Positions 8,459 through 17,823 of a stretch of 64,000 nucleotides of DNA are shown here, piece by piece (the stretch's first letter is position 1; the number at the start of each line of letters is the position of its first letter). The translations under genes were made by a program, and so were the position numbers. Origin of the DNA: Psychroserpens ponticola (GTDB taxonomy: Bacteria > Bacteroidota > Bacteroidia > Flavobacteriales > Flavobacteriaceae). The notes below the pieces were generated by a model, which saw only the letters and a list, made by a program, of their open reading frames with translations, was not told where the DNA came from and did no database searches. The stretch covers positions 744,001 through 808,000 of the forward strand of contig NZ_CP116221.1 of NCBI RefSeq assembly GCF_023556315.2, written 5' to 3'.

Positions 8459-10079
8459 AAAAGTATATCTATTTTACTGTATACTATTTGTTGTTTTAGG
8501 ATTTACAGCTCTAAATTTTAATTATATTGAAGGTGACGATGCTCAAACAGTTTTACATCATGTCTTTGGTAGAGACGCCTCGTTTCAGCCTCCTTATTCA
8601 CCTTATCATTCTATGTTTGATACTGTTTTGTCCGCTGTGTCAACTCAAAATGAAGCCTCACTAAGAATTTTTAGTATTGTTTTTACTTTTACTTTTAGTT
8701 TGCTTGTTCTTCTTTTTATTGCTAAAATAGTTAATGAAGTTTTTGAAGAAAAAAAGAAAAATGTCAGTTGGTTTTTATTGATGATGCCTTTTGTTATACC
8801 TGAAATGTTATTTAGTGGCTTAATCATTAATCCTACAAACATTTCTTTTGCGTTAGTTTTATTATCTCATATTTTTTTAATTAAATACTTGAAAAATAAC
8901 AAGTTGTTGTTCTTAATCATTGCAATACTTTTATTTGGTTTTGGTGTAAGTTTTAGATGGATTAGTGGATTTTACATTTTTGTGTTGTTTGGACACTTTA
9001 TTTTTTCAAATTCTTCGAGTATAAAGACTTTAATTTCAATAGATAAACTAAAGAAAAGCTTAATTGTTTTTCCTTTTTTTATAGTATCAGTATTGTTATG
9101 GATACAAATTTCAGGCTATTCTATTTTTGATATTTACGATGTGTTTGTTCATGGAACTAAATATTTAGAAGGGAAAGAAACCTCTTTACTATCAATAGGC
9201 GCAACTGCGATTTCTTTTACCACTCCTGCTTTAGTAGTGTTACTTATATTAGGTACTATACATTGTGTTAGAGAAAAATTGTTGTTCCCCTTAGCATTGT
9301 TATTAATTTCAATTTTGCCTTATTTTACAATGGGAATTATACCAATGTACAAGTACATGGTCACTACGGTTTTACCAATAGTTATAGTGTCGGCTTATGG
9401 TTTTGTATCCATTAAAAGGCAGAGTTTTAAGTATGTTTTATTTGCTGTGATTGTGATTCCTTGGTTTATTGGGTTTCAGATAGAAAGCAATACAGCTTGG
9501 GGACCTGGATTTGAAGTGAGATCAATTACTAACAATAATATTAATGAAATCAATTTTAATCCAGATAAATCAACATCTATAAATGACATTAATATTGTTG
9601 TAGGTTCAGGTATGGCAATGCCAACTTCGGAAGGCCCTAGACCTTTATTTGGATTTGGTAAAGTTTTGCTAAAGGATTGGTGTCGTTTTGTAGCAAATAA
9701 TAATATTGAAAGAGAATCTTCAGTTAATTATGCTATTGACAATAATTGTAATATTTTGCAGGATGTTAATCACTCATTTATGGCATCTAAGCTTTGTGAA
9801 ATTGGGTATTACACTGAAGATAAGTTTAATAAGATAAGTCAATTTGGAGTTCATAGAACTTTTTATAGAGCTAGAGATAGTGTTAGTATTGATGTTTTTA
9901 AAAATAAAAATGCACTTTTTGATAGTCAATTAATGAATTCTTATTTGTCAACATCTAAAAAAAATAAAATTGTAATCTATTCAACGTATACAAATATTAT
10001 GACGAAGTTACAATCAAAATATAAAAATCAATTTAAACAGAAAGGTGCTTTTTGGGGCATTTTAACACTGAATGATTAA
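8448..10079 (+). CDS. Multi-pass membrane glycosyltransferase-like protein (GT-C fold, GT39/ArnT-like)
   Basis: A 543-residue integral membrane protein with roughly ten hydrophobic segments in the first 350 residues and a soluble C-terminal domain. The first external loop holds EGDDA, with acidic residues Glu28, Asp30 and Asp31, in the position where GT-C enzymes carry their catalytic acidic residues. GT-C enzymes use polyprenyl-phosphate sugars, so the GtrB-like gene at 5762 could supply its donor. ATG 8448 is preferred over the TTG at 8424; it overlaps the end of the aminotransferase gene by 11 bases. The sequence is too divergent to name a family with certainty. Confidence 0.65.
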   Translation: MSIKKVYLFYCILFVVLGFTALNFNYIEGDDAQTVLHHVFGRDASFQPPYSPYHSMFDTVLSAVSTQNEASLRIFSIVFTFTFSLLVLLFIAKIVNEVFEEKKKNVSWFLLMMPFVIPEMLFSGLIINPTNISFALVLLSHIFLIKYLKNNKLLFLIIAILLFGFGVSFRWISGFYIFVLFGHFIFSNSSSIKTLISIDKLKKSLIVFPFFIVSVLLWIQISGYSIFDIYDVFVHGTKYLEGKETSLLSIGATAISFTTPALVVLLILGTIHCVREKLLFPLALLLISILPYFTMGIIPMYKYMVTTVLPIVIVSAYGFVSIKRQSFKYVLFAVIVIPWFIGFQIESNTAWGPGFEVRSITNNNINEINFNPDKSTSINDINIVVGSGMAMPTSEGPRPLFGFGKVLLKDWCRFVANNNIERESSVNYAIDNNCNILQDVNHSFMASKLCEIGYYTEDKFNKISQFGVHRTFYRARDSVSIDVFKNKNALFDSQLMNSYLSTSKKNKIVIYSTYTNIMTKLQSKYKNQFKQKGAFWGILTLND

Positions 10080-10937
10080 ATGAAAGATAGTCCTTGGCTT
10101 TATACTATTTCTTCTAAGCATAAACTTATAGATCTTAATTTTAAAGAAATTTGGCGCTATAGAGATTTATTATTGTTGTTTGTAAAGAGAGACGTTGTAA
10201 CCGTATATAAACAAACCATTTTAGGTCCTTTGTGGTATGTGATTCAACCTTTGTTTACTTCGGTTATTTTTACTTTAATCTTTAATAATTTAGGAAATAT
10301 TGGAACAGGAGGATTACCTCCATTTTTATTTAATCTTGCAGGAATTACGGCATGGAATTATTTTAAAGAATGCCTAACAAAGACCTCAACAACCTTTACT
10401 AATAATCAAGCAATATTTGGAAAAGTTTACTTTCCTAGAGTTGTTGTTCCTATGTCTATAGTAATCTCTAATTTATTAAAATTTGGTATTCAATTCTTGA
10501 TTTTTGTAGCATTTTACTGTTATTACGTGTTTAATGGTGTTGAAATAGGATTGAATTCTAAGCTGTTTTTATTTCCAGTATATGTTTTAATGATGGGACT
10601 ACTCGGACTGGGTTTAGGAATGATTATTTCGTCAATGACCACAAAATATAGAGATTTAACCATCTTAGTTGGTTTTGCAGTACAACTCCTTATGTATGTG
10701 TCTGCTGTTCCATATCCAGTTTCTGAAGCTAAAGCTAAGTTTCCTGAGAGCGTAGCTCTATTTGTTGAATATAATCCTCTCACTCAAATTATAGAAGGTT
10801 TTCGTTATATGTTATTAGATACAGGCACTTTTACTTGGTTTGGATTCTTTTATACATTGGTATTAAGCATTATCTTATTTTTAATAGGTTTAGTTATCTT
10901 TAACAAAACGGAAAAATCTTTCATTGATACAGTATAA
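10080..10937 (+). CDS. wzm: Polysaccharide ABC exporter permease (Wzm)
   Basis: A 285-residue permease with about six membrane segments, of the ABC-2 polyol-phosphate/polysaccharide export type. Recognisable parts are KRDVVTVYKQTILGPLWY near the N-terminus and VEYNPLTQIIEGFRYMLLD near the C-terminal third, both typical of Wzm/TagG proteins. It pairs with the ATPase that starts two bases after it. Together they move a finished lipid-linked glycan across the inner membrane. The start codon follows the previous stop directly, so translation is probably coupled. Confidence 0.93.
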   Translation: MKDSPWLYTISSKHKLIDLNFKEIWRYRDLLLLFVKRDVVTVYKQTILGPLWYVIQPLFTSVIFTLIFNNLGNIGTGGLPPFLFNLAGITAWNYFKECLTKTSTTFTNNQAIFGKVYFPRVVVPMSIVISNLLKFGIQFLIFVAFYCYYVFNGVEIGLNSKLFLFPVYVLMMGLLGLGLGMIISSMTTKYRDLTILVGFAVQLLMYVSAVPYPVSEAKAKFPESVALFVEYNPLTQIIEGFRYMLLDTGTFTWFGFFYTLVLSIILFLIGLVIFNKTEKSFIDTV

Positions 10938-10939
10938 AT

Positions 10940-12178
10940 ATGTCTGATGTTATTCTTAAAGCAGAAAATATAAGCAAACAATATCGATTAGGTATTGTTG
11001 GTACAGGTACGGTTAGTCATGATTTAAATCGTTGGTGGAATAAAATTCGAGGTAAAGAAGACCCTTATTTAAAAATTGGTGAATCAAATGATAGAAGTGT
11101 AAAAGGAAATAGCAATTATGTTTGGGCTTTAAATGATATTAATTTTGAAGTCAAAAAAGGGGAAGTTCTTGGCATAATTGGAAAAAATGGAGCAGGAAAG
11201 TCTACCTTACTAAAAATCCTGTCACGTGTTACAAGTCCTACCACTGGAGAAATAAAAACTAAAGGAAGAATTGCTAGTTTATTAGAAGTAGGTACAGGGT
11301 TTCATCCAGAACTTACAGGTAAAGAAAACATTTATCTCAATGGTGCTATTCTCGGAATGACCAAAAAAGAAGTAACAGCAAAAATTGATGAAATTGTCGC
11401 GTTTTCAGGTTGTGAACGTTATGTGAATACACCTGTAAAAAGGTATTCTTCTGGAATGCGTGTGCGATTAGCGTTTGCTGTTGCTGCGCATTTAGAACCA
11501 GATATTTTAGTTATCGATGAGGTTCTTGCGGTTGGAGATGCAGAGTTTCAAAAAAAGGCTATCGGGAAGATGCAAGATATCTCAAAAGGTGAAGGACGAA
11601 CTGTGTTGTTTGTAAGCCATGATATGGCAGCAATTCAAAGCCTTTGTTACAGATTGATTGTGCTAAAAGATGGTTGTGTGTCTTATTCAGGTGATGTAGA
11701 TAAAGGCATAGAATTTTATTTAAATAATACAGATATTATTGGTCTAGATTATAGAAATGACAATTGTAAACTTGGCATTCATTCTGTAGATTTCTTTGAT
11801 GCTAACCAAGAAAAAATTAAATTAGTTTCTGTAGGGCAAAAAATTTTAATGCATGTTAAATATCAAAATCCAGATTGTAGAAACTTATCTATTAGTATTG
11901 GGTTTTTTGATATGTTTTCTAATTTTAAGTTCTCTTGTAGAAGCGATATTATTAACAAATCGTATGACGAATCTCAAGGAGAAGCTATTTTAGAAATTGA
12001 TAAATGGCCTTTAAGCGCAGGTAAATATTTTTATAACTTAGCTGTTCATGATAAGTCGTCAATGATTGAAAACATTAAAGAAGCAGGAGTTTTATATGTT
12101 GAAAAGGGTGATTTTTATGGTACAGGAAAATTACCAGGACATAGCAAAGCATTTTATATAGATTATAAATGGATGTAA
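10940..12178 (+). CDS. wzt: Polysaccharide ABC exporter ATPase with C-terminal carbohydrate-binding domain (Wzt)
   Basis: A 412-residue ATPase. Walker A is GIIGKNGAGKST, the signature is YSSGMRVRLAF, Walker B is DILVIDEVLAVGD and the H-loop is VLFVSHDM. A region of about 150 residues after position 260 fits the Wzt C-terminal beta-sandwich domain, which in O9a-type systems recognises the capped non-reducing end of the glycan. Its presence suggests export of a chain whose terminus carries a specific mark; the methyl, sulfate or acyl enzymes in this locus are candidates for that mark (inference). Confidence 0.93.
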   Translation: MSDVILKAENISKQYRLGIVGTGTVSHDLNRWWNKIRGKEDPYLKIGESNDRSVKGNSNYVWALNDINFEVKKGEVLGIIGKNGAGKSTLLKILSRVTSPTTGEIKTKGRIASLLEVGTGFHPELTGKENIYLNGAILGMTKKEVTAKIDEIVAFSGCERYVNTPVKRYSSGMRVRLAFAVAAHLEPDILVIDEVLAVGDAEFQKKAIGKMQDISKGEGRTVLFVSHDMAAIQSLCYRLIVLKDGCVSYSGDVDKGIEFYLNNTDIIGLDYRNDNCKLGIHSVDFFDANQEKIKLVSVGQKILMHVKYQNPDCRNLSISIGFFDMFSNFKFSCRSDIINKSYDESQGEAILEIDKWPLSAGKYFYNLAVHDKSSMIENIKEAGVLYVEKGDFYGTGKLPGHSKAFYIDYKWM

Positions 12179-12179
12179 A

Positions 12180-13538
12180 ATGAACAAACTATTAAAAAGT
12201 ATTGCAAAACGTTATGCTGACAGATTGTTTCACTACTACCAGAAAAAAGAAACAACTAAAAAGGAACTGCAAAAGAATGAATTAATTGGCAGAATTAGTA
12301 GCGTAGGTTATAACCTTAGACTAAATGGAGAAAGCCATATATTCTCTAAACCTTCCAAAGTGATTATTGGAAATAATGTTCATATCGGAAATAATTTTTT
12401 TGCTAAATCTGAAGGTGGTCTTGTAATTGGAAATAATACACACATTTCTAGAAATGTTACTATTTACACAGAAAATCATAATTATACAGGAAAAGCACTT
12501 CCATATGATAATACTACTAATTACAAACCTGTAATAATTAAAGAAAATGTTTGGATTGGTATGAATGTTTCTATAGTACCTGGAGTTGAAATTGGTGAAG
12601 GTGCAATCATTGGTATAGGTTCCGTTGTAAATAGAAATATAGAGCCTTTTGAAATCGTCGGAAGCCCTAAAATCAACACCTTAAAACTTCGAGATATTGA
12701 GCATTATAAAAGCCTTAATGATAATAAACATTATGGAGGAGTTAATGGAAAACGTTTAGAAGAAATCGAATTAAATCAGTTTTTGAAATCTTATGAAACC
12801 AATCGAAATAAAGATATTCTTTTCATACTTGGAACTGGTAGAAGCGGAACCGTATCTATAACCGATTTATTTAATCAGCATCCAAATTGTAAAGCATTTC
12901 ATGAAGATATACATCAGTTAATTAGAATTAGTACTGATTTAGCGCATAAAGGAGATATAGATAAATCTTATAAAGAAATAAATGAGATCTTAAAAGTTAA
13001 GGTATGGAATGCTTCTGAAAATCAGCTCATTGTGCATTCAGACCAAAGGTTTTGGAATTTGATTCCTTTTCTTTCAAATTACTTTCCAAATTCTAAATTT
13101 ATACATGTAGTACGCGAACCAATTAGCTGTATTAAATCTATGGTTATTAGAGAATGGTATGCAGATGATGAATATCCTGACCTATTTTATCATGATTGGG
13201 CAAAATATAGAATTCAAGGAGATCAAATTGGTGATGTTAGCTCAGAAAATTGGACTAAAATGACACATTTACAAAAATGTACTTGGTACTACTACTTTAT
13301 TAATAAAACCATTACAGCAGAACTTTCAAAATTGCCACAAGAGAGGACTTTAAAAGTTGAATTGGAAAATATCTCCGAAAAAATGCACTCCATTTTAGAA
13401 TTTTGTAATTTAACTAAAGTTGACTTAAATTTTAATAAAAAGAATAGTCAAAGACAGACCGATTATATAAAATTAGCAGCAGATAATTTAGATGAAATTG
13501 AAGAAAGTGTAGCTAATGAAACTAAAAAGTATTTATAA
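12180..13538 (+). CDS. Fusion of a hexapeptide acyltransferase and a sulfotransferase
   Basis: A 452-residue two-domain protein. Residues about 45-170 are a left-handed beta-helix acetyltransferase of the maltose/galactoside type, with NHNYTGKALPYD and NVWIGMNVSIVPGVEIGEGAIIG. Residues about 210-450 are a sulfotransferase. The PAPS 5'-phosphosulfate loop is GTGRSGT (218-224), and the 3'-phosphate motif is HVVREPISCIKS, with Arg312 and Ser316. One chain would therefore both acetylate and sulfate a sugar. It starts two bases after the ABC ATPase gene, so coupling to export or terminal capping is plausible. No PAPS-making genes lie in the window. Confidence 0.82.
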   Translation: MNKLLKSIAKRYADRLFHYYQKKETTKKELQKNELIGRISSVGYNLRLNGESHIFSKPSKVIIGNNVHIGNNFFAKSEGGLVIGNNTHISRNVTIYTENHNYTGKALPYDNTTNYKPVIIKENVWIGMNVSIVPGVEIGEGAIIGIGSVVNRNIEPFEIVGSPKINTLKLRDIEHYKSLNDNKHYGGVNGKRLEEIELNQFLKSYETNRNKDILFILGTGRSGTVSITDLFNQHPNCKAFHEDIHQLIRISTDLAHKGDIDKSYKEINEILKVKVWNASENQLIVHSDQRFWNLIPFLSNYFPNSKFIHVVREPISCIKSMVIREWYADDEYPDLFYHDWAKYRIQGDQIGDVSSENWTKMTHLQKCTWYYYFINKTITAELSKLPQERTLKVELENISEKMHSILEFCNLTKVDLNFNKKNSQRQTDYIKLAADNLDEIEESVANETKKYL

Positions 13539-13571
13539 TACACTTGATTTCTAAGATTTAAAACATAGTTT

Positions 13572-14534
13572 ATGATTACTGATTTGGTATCTATAGTTAT
13601 ACCAACTTACAACAGAGCCAATCTCATTAGTGAAACTCTAGATAGTATTTTGTCTCAAACACATACCCATTGGGAGTGTTTGGTAATTGATGATGGAAGT
13701 ACAGATAATACCGCAGAAGTTTTAGCCCAATATTGTATTAAAGATAATAGGTTTAAGTACCTCAAAAGACCTGCAGAAAGCCCTAAAGGAGGAAATGCAG
13801 CACGTAACTACGGATTTGAATGTAGTAAAGGCGATTTCATACAATGGTTTGATGATGATGATATCATGGCCGAAAATTATCTTTCAGCACGTATAGCTTT
13901 ATTTACAAAAAAAAGGAAAATAGTCATTTGTAGCGGATTTAGTACAGATGAAAATTTAAATATAACACGTGAAGTTAAATTAAAAACTGATGTTAATTTA
14001 TATAAAGAATATGCATTATGGAAATTTGAAATTTATACGCCTTCAGTTTTGTTTAGAAAATCATTTTTAAAAGAAAGTCCATTTAATGAAACAATAATTA
14101 GAGGGCAAGAGACTGAGTTTTTTACACGCATTTTCTATGGCTTGAATCCAGAAGAGTATTCAATTATCAATAAGCCTTTATTCTATTATAGAAGCCATTC
14201 TAAATCGAAGACAGAACAAAGTCAAACCTATAATAAACGTCATAAAGAAGACTTGTTACATATCAGCAAACTAAATTTTGAAAGGGCCTTGAAGCTAAAA
14301 GATTTAGATCTCATCTATTTTTATTATAAGTTACTTTTAAAACAATTTTTTAGAAGTGTAGACAATGACCATAACAGTAATGCAAAACAGGTTATAAGCT
14401 TTTTAAATAGAACATTAAATGAAAGAAATAGAATTCTTAAATTTAAATTGATCCTATTTAGCAAGATTTATCTCAGTCTTAAAAAAGGAACTATTTTAAA
14501 AAAGCATTTGCGAAGCCATAAGATTTTAACTTAG
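13572..14534 (+). CDS. Glycosyltransferase family 2
   Basis: A 320-residue GT2 enzyme with a GT-A fold. Motifs are SIVIPTYNRANLISETLDSI, CLVIDDGSTDNTAEV and the metal-binding FIQWFDDDDIM. The C-terminal third is basic and without membrane segments, so it is probably a peripheral inner-membrane enzyme adding one sugar to the lipid-linked chain. It is separated by 33 bases from the sulfotransferase fusion and by about 160 bases from the first MBOAT gene. Donor and acceptor are unknown. Confidence 0.88.
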   Translation: MITDLVSIVIPTYNRANLISETLDSILSQTHTHWECLVIDDGSTDNTAEVLAQYCIKDNRFKYLKRPAESPKGGNAARNYGFECSKGDFIQWFDDDDIMAENYLSARIALFTKKRKIVICSGFSTDENLNITREVKLKTDVNLYKEYALWKFEIYTPSVLFRKSFLKESPFNETIIRGQETEFFTRIFYGLNPEEYSIINKPLFYYRSHSKSKTEQSQTYNKRHKEDLLHISKLNFERALKLKDLDLIYFYYKLLLKQFFRSVDNDHNSNAKQVISFLNRTLNERNRILKFKLILFSKIYLSLKKGTILKKHLRSHKILT

Positions 14535-14695
14535 GAATATGGGTTTTAAAAAATCCAGACAAGTATAGATAAACCATTCAGATATTATATTTTAGTAACT
14601 TGCAATAATAAATATCTATTTTATAAAACCTTCAAAAGAGTTCCCAAAAAAAAGAAAACTAAAAAATGGCTATAAAAACATCTCAATTTTAAATT
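14535..14695. other. Intergenic stretch before the first MBOAT gene
   Basis: These 161 bases are strongly A+T rich and form the longest gap within the first 36 kb of the locus. An A-rich run sits just before the MBOAT start. I see no coding frame, no stable hairpin and no convincing promoter with the right spacing, although TATTTTAT-like text is present near 14620. An internal promoter here is possible but not supported. Confidence 0.4.
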
Positions 14696-16132
14696 ATGCT
14701 GTTTAACTCTTTTGATTTTGCTTTGTATTTGCCAATCGTTTTTATTCTCTATTGGTTTGTTTTTAATAAGCAACTTAAAACTCAAAATGCATTTCTTGTA
14801 ATTGCCAGTTACGTGTTCTATGGATGGTGGGATTGGCGTTTTTTATCACTTATTTTATTTAGTACACTTGTCGATTTTTCAATTGGTCTTTACTTGTCTA
14901 AAGCTAAAAAAGTTAAGACAAGGAAGTTATTATTATGGACTAGCATCATTGTTAATTTAGGGCTTTTAGGGTTTTTTAAATATTTCAATTTTTTTATAGA
15001 TAACCTTTCTCAGTCATTTCATTTTTTTGGTCAGGATATGACGTTTACAGGTTTAGAAATTATTTTGCCTGTCGGAATTAGTTTTTATACATTTCAAACT
15101 TTAAGTTATACTATTGATGTTTATAAGGGCAAACTTGAGCCAACAAAAGATTTCCTGTCCTTTGCAGCTTTCGTTAGTTTTTTTCCTCAACTCGTTGCTG
15201 GACCAATAGAACGTGCAAAACATTTATTGCCTCAATTTTATAAGAATAGAAAATTTGATTATGCAAAAGCTGTTGACGGAATGCGTCAAATACTTTGGGG
15301 TTTATTTAAAAAAATAGCCATTGCAGATAGTTGTGCGGTTTTTGCAAACGACATATTTAATAATTACGAAACTTACAATGGTAGTACGTTATTTATAGGT
15401 GCATTATTTTTTACTTTACAAATTTATGGTGACTTTTCAGGCTATTCGGATATCGCTATAGGAACTTCACGATTATTTGGTTTCGACTTGAAACGTAATT
15501 TTGCTTATCCGTACTTTTCACGAGATATAGCAGAGTTTTGGCGTCGTTGGCACATTTCATTATCAACATGGTTTCGAGATTACTTATATATTCCATTAGG
15601 CGGAAGTCGAGGTGGCACATTTCAAAAAGTTAGAAATACATTTATAATTTTTATTGTTAGCGGATTTTGGCATGGTGCAAATTGGACATTCATAATTTGG
15701 GGTTTCCTAAATGCGTTGTATTTTCTTCCTTTATTATTGCGAAATAAAAATAGAGTTTACACAGGTAATATTGCTGAAGGAAAACTATTTCCAAGTTTTA
15801 AAGAATTTAGAGGTATGCTCATTACCTTTGCGTTAACACTTATAGCTTGGGTGTTTTTTAGAGCAGAAAATATTAATCATGCCTTTGCGTATTTAGATGG
15901 TATGTTTTCTGCAAGCCTTTTTTCACTGCCAGAAATTAGACCAAAAGATGTATTTGTATTGATTTTTGTTTTCTTTTGCGTCGAATGGTTTGGTAGAGAT
16001 AAAAAATATGCCCTTGAATATTTAAATTTTAATAAGTATTTAAGATGGCTTTTATATGTTATAATTATAGTTTTAGTTTATTTATTTGGAAGTAATTCTG
16101 AAAATGTAGAATTTATTTATTTTCAGTTTTAG
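14696..16132 (+). CDS. MBOAT O-acyltransferase, AlgI/DltB type, copy 1
   Basis: A 478-residue multi-pass protein of the membrane-bound O-acyltransferase family. It has the conserved block RRWHISLSTWFRDYLYIP (His286) and the catalytic His326 in GFWHGANWTF. AlgI-like MBOATs move acyl groups from the cytoplasm to a periplasmic partner that modifies a polysaccharide. The next gene, eight bases downstream, is an SGNH-like protein with an N-terminal membrane anchor, matching that arrangement. The same architecture recurs at 23439 and 30018 with high amino-acid and nucleotide similarity. Which acyl group is moved is not visible. Confidence 0.93.
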   Translation: MLFNSFDFALYLPIVFILYWFVFNKQLKTQNAFLVIASYVFYGWWDWRFLSLILFSTLVDFSIGLYLSKAKKVKTRKLLLWTSIIVNLGLLGFFKYFNFFIDNLSQSFHFFGQDMTFTGLEIILPVGISFYTFQTLSYTIDVYKGKLEPTKDFLSFAAFVSFFPQLVAGPIERAKHLLPQFYKNRKFDYAKAVDGMRQILWGLFKKIAIADSCAVFANDIFNNYETYNGSTLFIGALFFTLQIYGDFSGYSDIAIGTSRLFGFDLKRNFAYPYFSRDIAEFWRRWHISLSTWFRDYLYIPLGGSRGGTFQKVRNTFIIFIVSGFWHGANWTFIIWGFLNALYFLPLLLRNKNRVYTGNIAEGKLFPSFKEFRGMLITFALTLIAWVFFRAENINHAFAYLDGMFSASLFSLPEIRPKDVFVLIFVFFCVEWFGRDKKYALEYLNFNKYLRWLLYVIIIVLVYLFGSNSENVEFIYFQF

Positions 16133-16140
16133 AAGCTTTT

Positions 16141-17031
16141 ATGAGGAAATTTGGTTATCAAATAGGACTTTTTGTTGTGATACTTTTTGTAGTAAATTTG
16201 TTGCTCTTTAATTTAGGGAACGATTTATATTATAAAAATTATGATACGTATGCCTTGAATTTTAATAACTATTTATTTGCCGATTCACATGGATCACCAC
16301 TAGGAGATCATACCCAAGATTATAATGTGTATAATTTTTCAGTAGGCGCAGATTCATATATTGATATAAAGCGAAAACTTAATTTTTTAATAGAAAGTAC
16401 AACTATTGATACCATTTATTTAAGTGCAGATGAGCATATGTTAAGTCCATACAGGGAACAGTATAATAATTTTGATAAATCATCTTATTATACTACTGCT
16501 AGCGATTTTTCATCAACATTTGAATACTATAAGAATGAGGCTGCTCAAAAAATAATTTATTTTCAACCTAAAACAGGAGCCGTTATAAGAAAGTATATTG
16601 TGTCAAAATTTGAAAACCTAGTTTCATCTCAAGAAGACGTTGACGTCAAAGAATCAAACACCTATTTAAATTGGAATGAAAGGTCTGATGATACTAAAAT
16701 TGAACGCATTAAAAAAAGAATAGAAACGCAATTCAATTATCTAGAAAAGTCTGTAATATTGGAAGAAACTTTGTTAGAAATTTTTAATATTTGTGAAACT
16801 AATAACGTGATTGTTATAGGTGTAAAGTATCCTTTAACAAAAGAATATTACACTGCTACAAAACATAAGATGTTTGGAGTAGATTCAATATTTAAGGATA
16901 AAAATTTAAAAATTTTAGACTTTCAATCAGCTTACATAGACAAAGATGATATGTTTTATAATGAAGATCATTTAACATTTGAAGGAGGAGAATTATTTGT
17001 TCAAGATTTATTTAAAGAGCTCAAGCAATAA
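16141..17031 (+). CDS. Membrane-anchored SGNH-like partner of MBOAT copy 1
   Basis: A 296-residue protein with one N-terminal membrane segment (about 7-25) and a periplasmic domain. A block I-like motif FADSHG places Asp48-Ser49-His50-Gly51 early in the domain. A block V-like motif YNEDHLTFEGG places Asp276-His277 at the end. This is the layout of AlgJ/AlgX-type acetyl-carrier proteins that complete transfer from an MBOAT onto a glycan. The block V motif has Asn where DxxH would have Asp, so the triad may be altered. Similarity to the other two partners in this locus is low. Confidence 0.68.
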   Translation: MRKFGYQIGLFVVILFVVNLLLFNLGNDLYYKNYDTYALNFNNYLFADSHGSPLGDHTQDYNVYNFSVGADSYIDIKRKLNFLIESTTIDTIYLSADEHMLSPYREQYNNFDKSSYYTTASDFSSTFEYYKNEAAQKIIYFQPKTGAVIRKYIVSKFENLVSSQEDVDVKESNTYLNWNERSDDTKIERIKKRIETQFNYLEKSVILEETLLEIFNICETNNVIVIGVKYPLTKEYYTATKHKMFGVDSIFKDKNLKILDFQSAYIDKDDMFYNEDHLTFEGGELFVQDLFKELKQ

Positions 17032-17034
17032 AAA

Positions 17035-17823
17035 ATGATCCCAAAAAAAATACATTATTGTTGGTTTGGTACTCAGCCTATGTCACAAACCATTCTGAAA
17101 TGCATCGAATCATGGCAGCAGCATTTACCAGATTTTGAACTTGTATTATGGAATGAAACAAATTCTGATTTGAGTCATCCTTTTGCCAAACAAGCACTCA
17201 AAGATCAAAAATGGGCTTTCCTATCAGATTATGTGAGACTTAATGTATTATCAGATCAAGGCGGTGTATATCTAGATACAGACATGCTTGTGCTTAAAAA
17301 TTTTTCAACGTTTCTAGATCGTAAATGTTTTGTAGGTTTAGAGTCTGAACGCTATGTGAGTTGTGGTGTGATAGGAACTGAAGCAAATCATCCTTATATT
17401 GTAAATTGCCTTCGGCATTATGATACAATTGATGTTTCTAAATCTGTGAATTATAAGGATTTAATTATTCCAAAAATATTTACTTCAGTATATAAAAGCA
17501 TGTATAAAACTGAAATTCTTGAAGCAATTGAGTATGAGGATTTATTGATTTTAGATGTGAATTATTTTTATGCATATCCCAATCCAGATCCTAAAATACG
17601 TAAACAAGATGATGATTATTTAAAACATATAACTGAAACATCCTATGCTGTTCATTTATGGGAAAGATCTTGGAAAGGTTATAATGAGTTTCAATTAATT
17701 CATCAAAGAAGATATTTAAAAGCTTTTTTTAAGATGATTACGAATGGAAATCAAAAAAAAATGAAACCAAAAAAATACTATAGAAAGCTATTATCTACCA
17801 TTAAAACTTCTATTTTTGGCTAA
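17035..17823 (+). CDS. GT32-like glycosyltransferase with DXD motif
   Basis: A 262-residue cytoplasmic glycosyltransferase of the OCH1/capsular Gly_transf_sug type. It begins with IPKKIHYCWFG and carries the hallmark DYVRLNVLSDQGGVYLDTDM, in which DTD binds the metal-nucleotide. The length and motif spacing match bacterial capsular mannosyl- or galactosyltransferase homologues. It ends one base into the next gene (TAATG overlap), so translation with the following GT4 is likely coupled. The sugar is unknown. Confidence 0.9.
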   Translation: MIPKKIHYCWFGTQPMSQTILKCIESWQQHLPDFELVLWNETNSDLSHPFAKQALKDQKWAFLSDYVRLNVLSDQGGVYLDTDMLVLKNFSTFLDRKCFVGLESERYVSCGVIGTEANHPYIVNCLRHYDTIDVSKSVNYKDLIIPKIFTSVYKSMYKTEILEAIEYEDLLILDVNYFYAYPNPDPKIRKQDDDYLKHITETSYAVHLWERSWKGYNEFQLIHQRRYLKAFFKMITNGNQKKMKPKKYYRKLLSTIKTSIFG

